Source of the DNA: Halocatena halophila
Lineage (GTDB): Archaea > Halobacteriota > Halobacteria > Halobacteriales > Haloarculaceae
Reading direction: 5' to 3'
NCBI GenBank assembly: GCA_027563145.1
Contig: CP071306.1
Coordinates: 62,001 to 126,000 of the forward strand
DNA: 64,000 nucleotides
Part shown: positions 63,861-64,000 of the stretch, one piece after another
Layout: every line of letters begins with the position of its first letter
Numbering within the stretch: the stretch's first letter is position 1
Program-made: the position numbers and the translations under genes
Notes under the pieces: generated by a model
The model's input: only the letters and a program-made list of their open reading frames with translations
Told to the model about the DNA's origin: nothing
The model's database searches: none

Positions 63861-64000
63861 ATGACCAGTTCAGTGGAATCGGCAGCCAGGATTCTCGGCG
63901 TTGAAACAGACGCTTCTCAAGAGGAGATTACGGCCGCCTATCGTGAACAGGTCAAAGCTCACCATCCCGATCACAGCGACGATCCCGACGCACAGGAGAA
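63861..64000 (+). CDS. J-domain protein, 5' part
   Basis: The first 46 codons are visible; the gene runs off the window. AARILGVETDASQEEITAAY is helix I-II of a J domain and the HPD signature appears in KAHHPDHSDD. J proteins stimulate the ATPase of Hsp70; it starts 12 nt after the Hsp70-like stop, so the two form a chaperone pair in one operon. Confidence 0.9.
   Translation, partial: MTSSVESAARILGVETDASQEEITAAYREQVKAHHPDHSDDPDAQE

Overview
The window is a piece of a haloarchaeal chromosome (class Halobacteria). Evidence: almost every protein is strongly acidic, with many Asp/Glu-rich linkers; many genes have a TATA-type box A about 25-30 nt before the start codon and look leaderless; the tRNA gene lacks an encoded CCA; and archaeal informational genes are present (Orc1/Cdc6, aIF5A, deoxyhypusine synthase, ribosomal protein L40e, Tsr3), together with haloarchaeal signatures (LWR-salt protein, a salactin/volactin-type actin, bacterial-type NAD+ ligase, UvrBC). 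I cannot name the genus. There is no rRNA gene, CRISPR array or convincing replication origin.

Layout. 1-9.3 kb: the 3' end of an SNF-family Na+ symporter, a membrane-anchored CAP protein, galactonate dehydratase, an Orc1/Cdc6 protein, tRNA-Thr(CGU), an AT-rich S9-type peptidase, a metallo-hydrolase relative, a ring-cleaving dioxygenase-like VOC protein and a TatD-like hydrolase. 9.4-14.7 kb is accessory: a 728-residue secreted protein built like a polymorphic toxin (filament-protein-like N-terminus, pretoxin-like domain, about nine helical repeats, unique C-terminal tip), a small opposed membrane gene, an orphan copy of one toxin repeat with a different C-terminal end, then an iron-box-controlled lipoprotein. 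14.7-18 kb: a membrane protein divergent from a three-gene ABC exporter, separated by a cluster of GGTATA half-sites.

18-32.5 kb is mostly housekeeping: PhnP-like hydrolase, class V aminotransferase, RnfC/Nqo1-like protein, PaaK, pterin dehydratase, LWR-salt protein, HAD hydrolase, two overlapping MoeA genes (one fused to a binding-protein-like domain), thioredoxin, an HTH/membrane pair and cytochrome bd oxidase. 32.6-35.8 kb is a small AT-rich accessory patch with orphan membrane proteins and a relic of an IS200/IS605-type tnpB. 35.8-48.9 kb: UPF0145, flavin reductase, NTF2-like, Tsr3, L40e, two paralogous secreted PPC-domain proteins that both end in Pro-Cys, convergent uvrB and uvrC, an AIR-synthase-like protein and a degenerate metallo-beta-lactamase protein.

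48.9-64 kb: ligA, a zinc-finger protein, an ArlD/E (FlaD/E)-domain protein next to an actin homologue, and then on the minus strand a run encoding aminotransferase, aIF5A, agmatinase, a Nif3-like protein and deoxyhypusine synthase. This run carries the target and the two enzymes of the agmatine route to deoxyhypusine described in Haloferax. The window ends with a UbiB-like kinase, an Hsp20-like protein, a membrane protein, a PadR regulator and a lid-less Hsp70 followed by a J-domain protein cut by the window edge.

The most unusual regions are the toxin locus with its cassette debris (9.7-12.9 kb), the PPC-protein pair (38.1-41.3 kb), the actin/ArlD-E pair (51.7-53.9 kb) and the operator cluster at 15.5 kb.
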